A stretch of DNA of 64,000 nucleotides, from positions 12,501-76,500 of the forward strand of contig JAOLZO010000007.1 of NCBI GenBank assembly GCA_028343845.1, read 5' to 3'. The position numbers and the translations under genes are program-made. Origin of the DNA: Verrucomicrobiota bacterium (lineage in GTDB: Bacteria > Verrucomicrobiota > Verrucomicrobiia > Opitutales > Seribacteraceae). The notes under the pieces are model-generated. The model made no database searches, was not told where the DNA came from, and worked only from the letters and a program-made list of their open reading frames with translations. Shown here piece by piece: positions 62,677 to 64,000 of the stretch (its first letter is position 1; each line of letters starts with the position of its first letter).

Positions 62677-63459
62677 TTGATAACAAAATACTTAACAAAA
62701 GTTCCATTCTTCAGAAGAAGGATAGCTCACGACATCAAGTTCAACCACTTTTCATCGTTAGGTATAAGCATTCCTGTTAAAAATGGTTTTTGGGCCCCAA
62801 TACCTCAATATGATGCGTACGATTCTTTTTCCGAGATTTTCATACAAGATGAATACAAGGACATTATTCCGGATATTACATTCAATAGAATCATAGATAT
62901 GGGAGCCAACTATGGTTATTTCACGATTTGGTTACAATCCTTACAGCCCAAACAAAATCTAAATGCACTATTGATCGAACCCTCGAGGAATTGCATCCAG
63001 GCTTTGACCGAACTGGCGAGAGATTCCGGTTATTCCAACTGTCTACAGGTTGAAAACGGGTGCATTGGCAACCCCGCAGAATCAAACATGGACTTTTACG
63101 AAAGGCCATTCATGGCCTCTTCCATTTTCCGGAATTCCTCTGAAGAATCCACTTACAAAGTAAAAATACTTGATGAAAATGAAATTCTACGCAAATCACC
63201 ACCACCTTATGATTTGATCAAGTGTGATATTGAAGGAAGCGAGTGGGAACTTCTTTGCCACTATCCCAAAGTTATTTCACAATGCCAGTATTTATTAATT
63301 GAATGGCATAGTTGGCATAGCGGAGGTAGAGGAATTTCGCAAATTGAAGATAAACTCAAAAACCTTAATTTCGAAATATCAAATAGATCAGCTGAACAAT
63401 TAGCGACTGGACGTGAAGGTAAGGTGGGGATGATTTTGGCAAAAAACCTACTTTATTAA
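62677..63459 (+). CDS. FkbM-family methyltransferase
   Basis: The 260-residue protein has the FkbM pattern: RIIDMGANYGYFTIWLQSL (SAM loop), LLIEPSRNCIQAL, and YDLIKCDIEGSEWELL (conserved DIEGxE). FkbM enzymes O-methylate small molecules and sugars in antibiotic and polysaccharide clusters. Start is TTG at 62677, 2 bases after the preceding stop. Confidence 0.9.
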   Translation: MITKYLTKVPFFRRRIAHDIKFNHFSSLGISIPVKNGFWAPIPQYDAYDSFSEIFIQDEYKDIIPDITFNRIIDMGANYGYFTIWLQSLQPKQNLNALLIEPSRNCIQALTELARDSGYSNCLQVENGCIGNPAESNMDFYERPFMASSIFRNSSEESTYKVKILDENEILRKSPPPYDLIKCDIEGSEWELLCHYPKVISQCQYLLIEWHSWHSGGRGISQIEDKLKNLNFEISNRSAEQLATGREGKVGMILAKNLLY

Positions 63460-63463
63460 AATT

Positions 63464-64000
63464 TTGAAAACAATTGGTGAAGTGCCAGGAGACAAGCAAG
63501 AATTACAGCCTTTGCTCTATCCGTTTCATCAAAATTACCCTAAAAAGATTCTATCAAAATATAGATGGTGGAGAAATCAAAGAGTAAGCAAAAAACTTCC
63601 TTTGCTAAACAGAACTCGTGGATGGCTAACCGTAATTAATCGTCTCGGCGCCCGAGGTGACACCTTGATAACTGCAAATGTCATCAAATGTATAAAAGAC
63701 ATTTATCATAACCTTAAGATTAATTGCATAACCCCCTTTTCCGAACTCATACAATACGATCCGTCCATAGACTCGATTAACAAACCGGAAACCTTTTACT
63801 CCTTCGATTCCAGTTACTTTGAATTGATCGTTCGAAACGAACAAAATGAAAATATTGTTTGTCACAACTTAAAACGCCTTGGAATTGAGAAATACACTTA
63901 TAAATCGTCTTTCCATCTTATAGAATCGGAGATTAAATGGGCAAAAGAACAGGTGTTCGATTTTCCAAAACCACTCATTGCCATTTCCACCAAAAGTAAA
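63464..64000 (+). CDS. GT9 (ADP-heptose:LPS heptosyltransferase-like) glycosyltransferase, 3' end cut off
   Basis: The frame is open from TTG 63464 to the window edge (179 codons). After a basic N-terminus comes WLTVINRLGARGDTLITANVIKCIKDIYHNLKINCIT, which fits the GT9 start (IxxRxGxxGDxLLxxPxIxxLKxxYPxxxIxxxT). It is followed by spaced short strands and PKPLIAIST as in the second domain. The diagnostic C-terminal motif lies outside the window. It would add a sugar to LPS core or glycan. Confidence 0.65.
   Translation, partial: MKTIGEVPGDKQELQPLLYPFHQNYPKKILSKYRWWRNQRVSKKLPLLNRTRGWLTVINRLGARGDTLITANVIKCIKDIYHNLKINCITPFSELIQYDPSIDSINKPETFYSFDSSYFELIVRNEQNENIVCHNLKRLGIEKYTYKSSFHLIESEIKWAKEQVFDFPKPLIAISTKSK

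Overview
The window looks like a chromosome segment of a marine Verrucomicrobiota bacterium, probably Opitutae/Puniceicoccales-like. That assignment is an inference from the style of the gene families: a FecR plus Ig-repeat surface protein, a GbsR-type regulator followed by a NusG paralogue, an exosortase with a C-terminal EpsI part, a dimeric dUTPase, and sulfatase-modifying-type FGE proteins. No 16S rRNA or other taxonomic marker is present. Genes are densely packed on both strands and no gene-free stretch exceeds about 260 bases.

Positions 1-35400 are mainly core housekeeping genes. In order they are: a cut-off FGE-family protein; zinc-independent-type ribosomal proteins L31 (minus) and S18 (plus), divergent across a 253 bp region holding two dyads; TsaC/Sua5; a secreted coiled-coil protein; AccA; a TPR protein; a C4 zinc-ribbon coiled-coil protein; RNase P RNA; S20; dimeric dUTPase; a repeat-bearing basic protein; MurA; RuvB; a NUDIX hydrolase; an MBL hydrolase overlapping pyruvate kinase; an LptF/LptG permease; a Na+/alanine symporter; a Pro/Ala-tailed hypothetical protein; an AEC transporter; tRNA-Arg(CCT); a 1669-residue FecR/Ig-like protein; GcvH; GlgC; TrpE; a short sigma-70 factor; ribosomal protein S1; HisG; a stand-alone 5'-3' exonuclease; and MtaB.

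From about 33180 to the window end lies a large exopolysaccharide/O-antigen-type locus. A WecG/TagA glycosyltransferase and a polyprenyl-phosphate sugar-1-phosphate transferase (minus strand) probably start the glycan. A divergent GbsR-type regulator overlaps a NusG/RfaH-like gene. The short gap after that gene holds a strong hairpin directly followed by a sequence closely matching the E. coli ops/JUMPstart core (GGCGGTAG). This suggests an antitermination circuit in which the NusG paralogue loads just upstream of the long operon it serves. The operon contains Gmd, a TPR membrane protein, an exosortase-EpsI fusion, a Wzm/Wzt-type ABC exporter, many glycosyltransferases and methyltransferases, sugar epimerases and an RffA-type aminotransferase. 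It runs off the right edge in a GT9-type gene.

The most novel part is 46776-52519. It encodes a methyltransferase, a 2OG-Fe(II)-type oxygenase, a seryl-tRNA-synthetase-like amino acid:carrier-protein ligase fused to its own acyl carrier protein domain, a NeuD/PglD-type acyltransferase, a second methyltransferase and a WbqC-family protein. I read this as a cassette that activates an amino acid on a carrier domain, may modify it, and transfers it to an (amino) sugar of the surface glycan. Directly downstream is the wreck of a carbamoyltransferase-DUF5989 pair. One glycosyltransferase (57281-58486) has no ATG, GTG or TTG at its natural N-terminus and seems to start at ATT.
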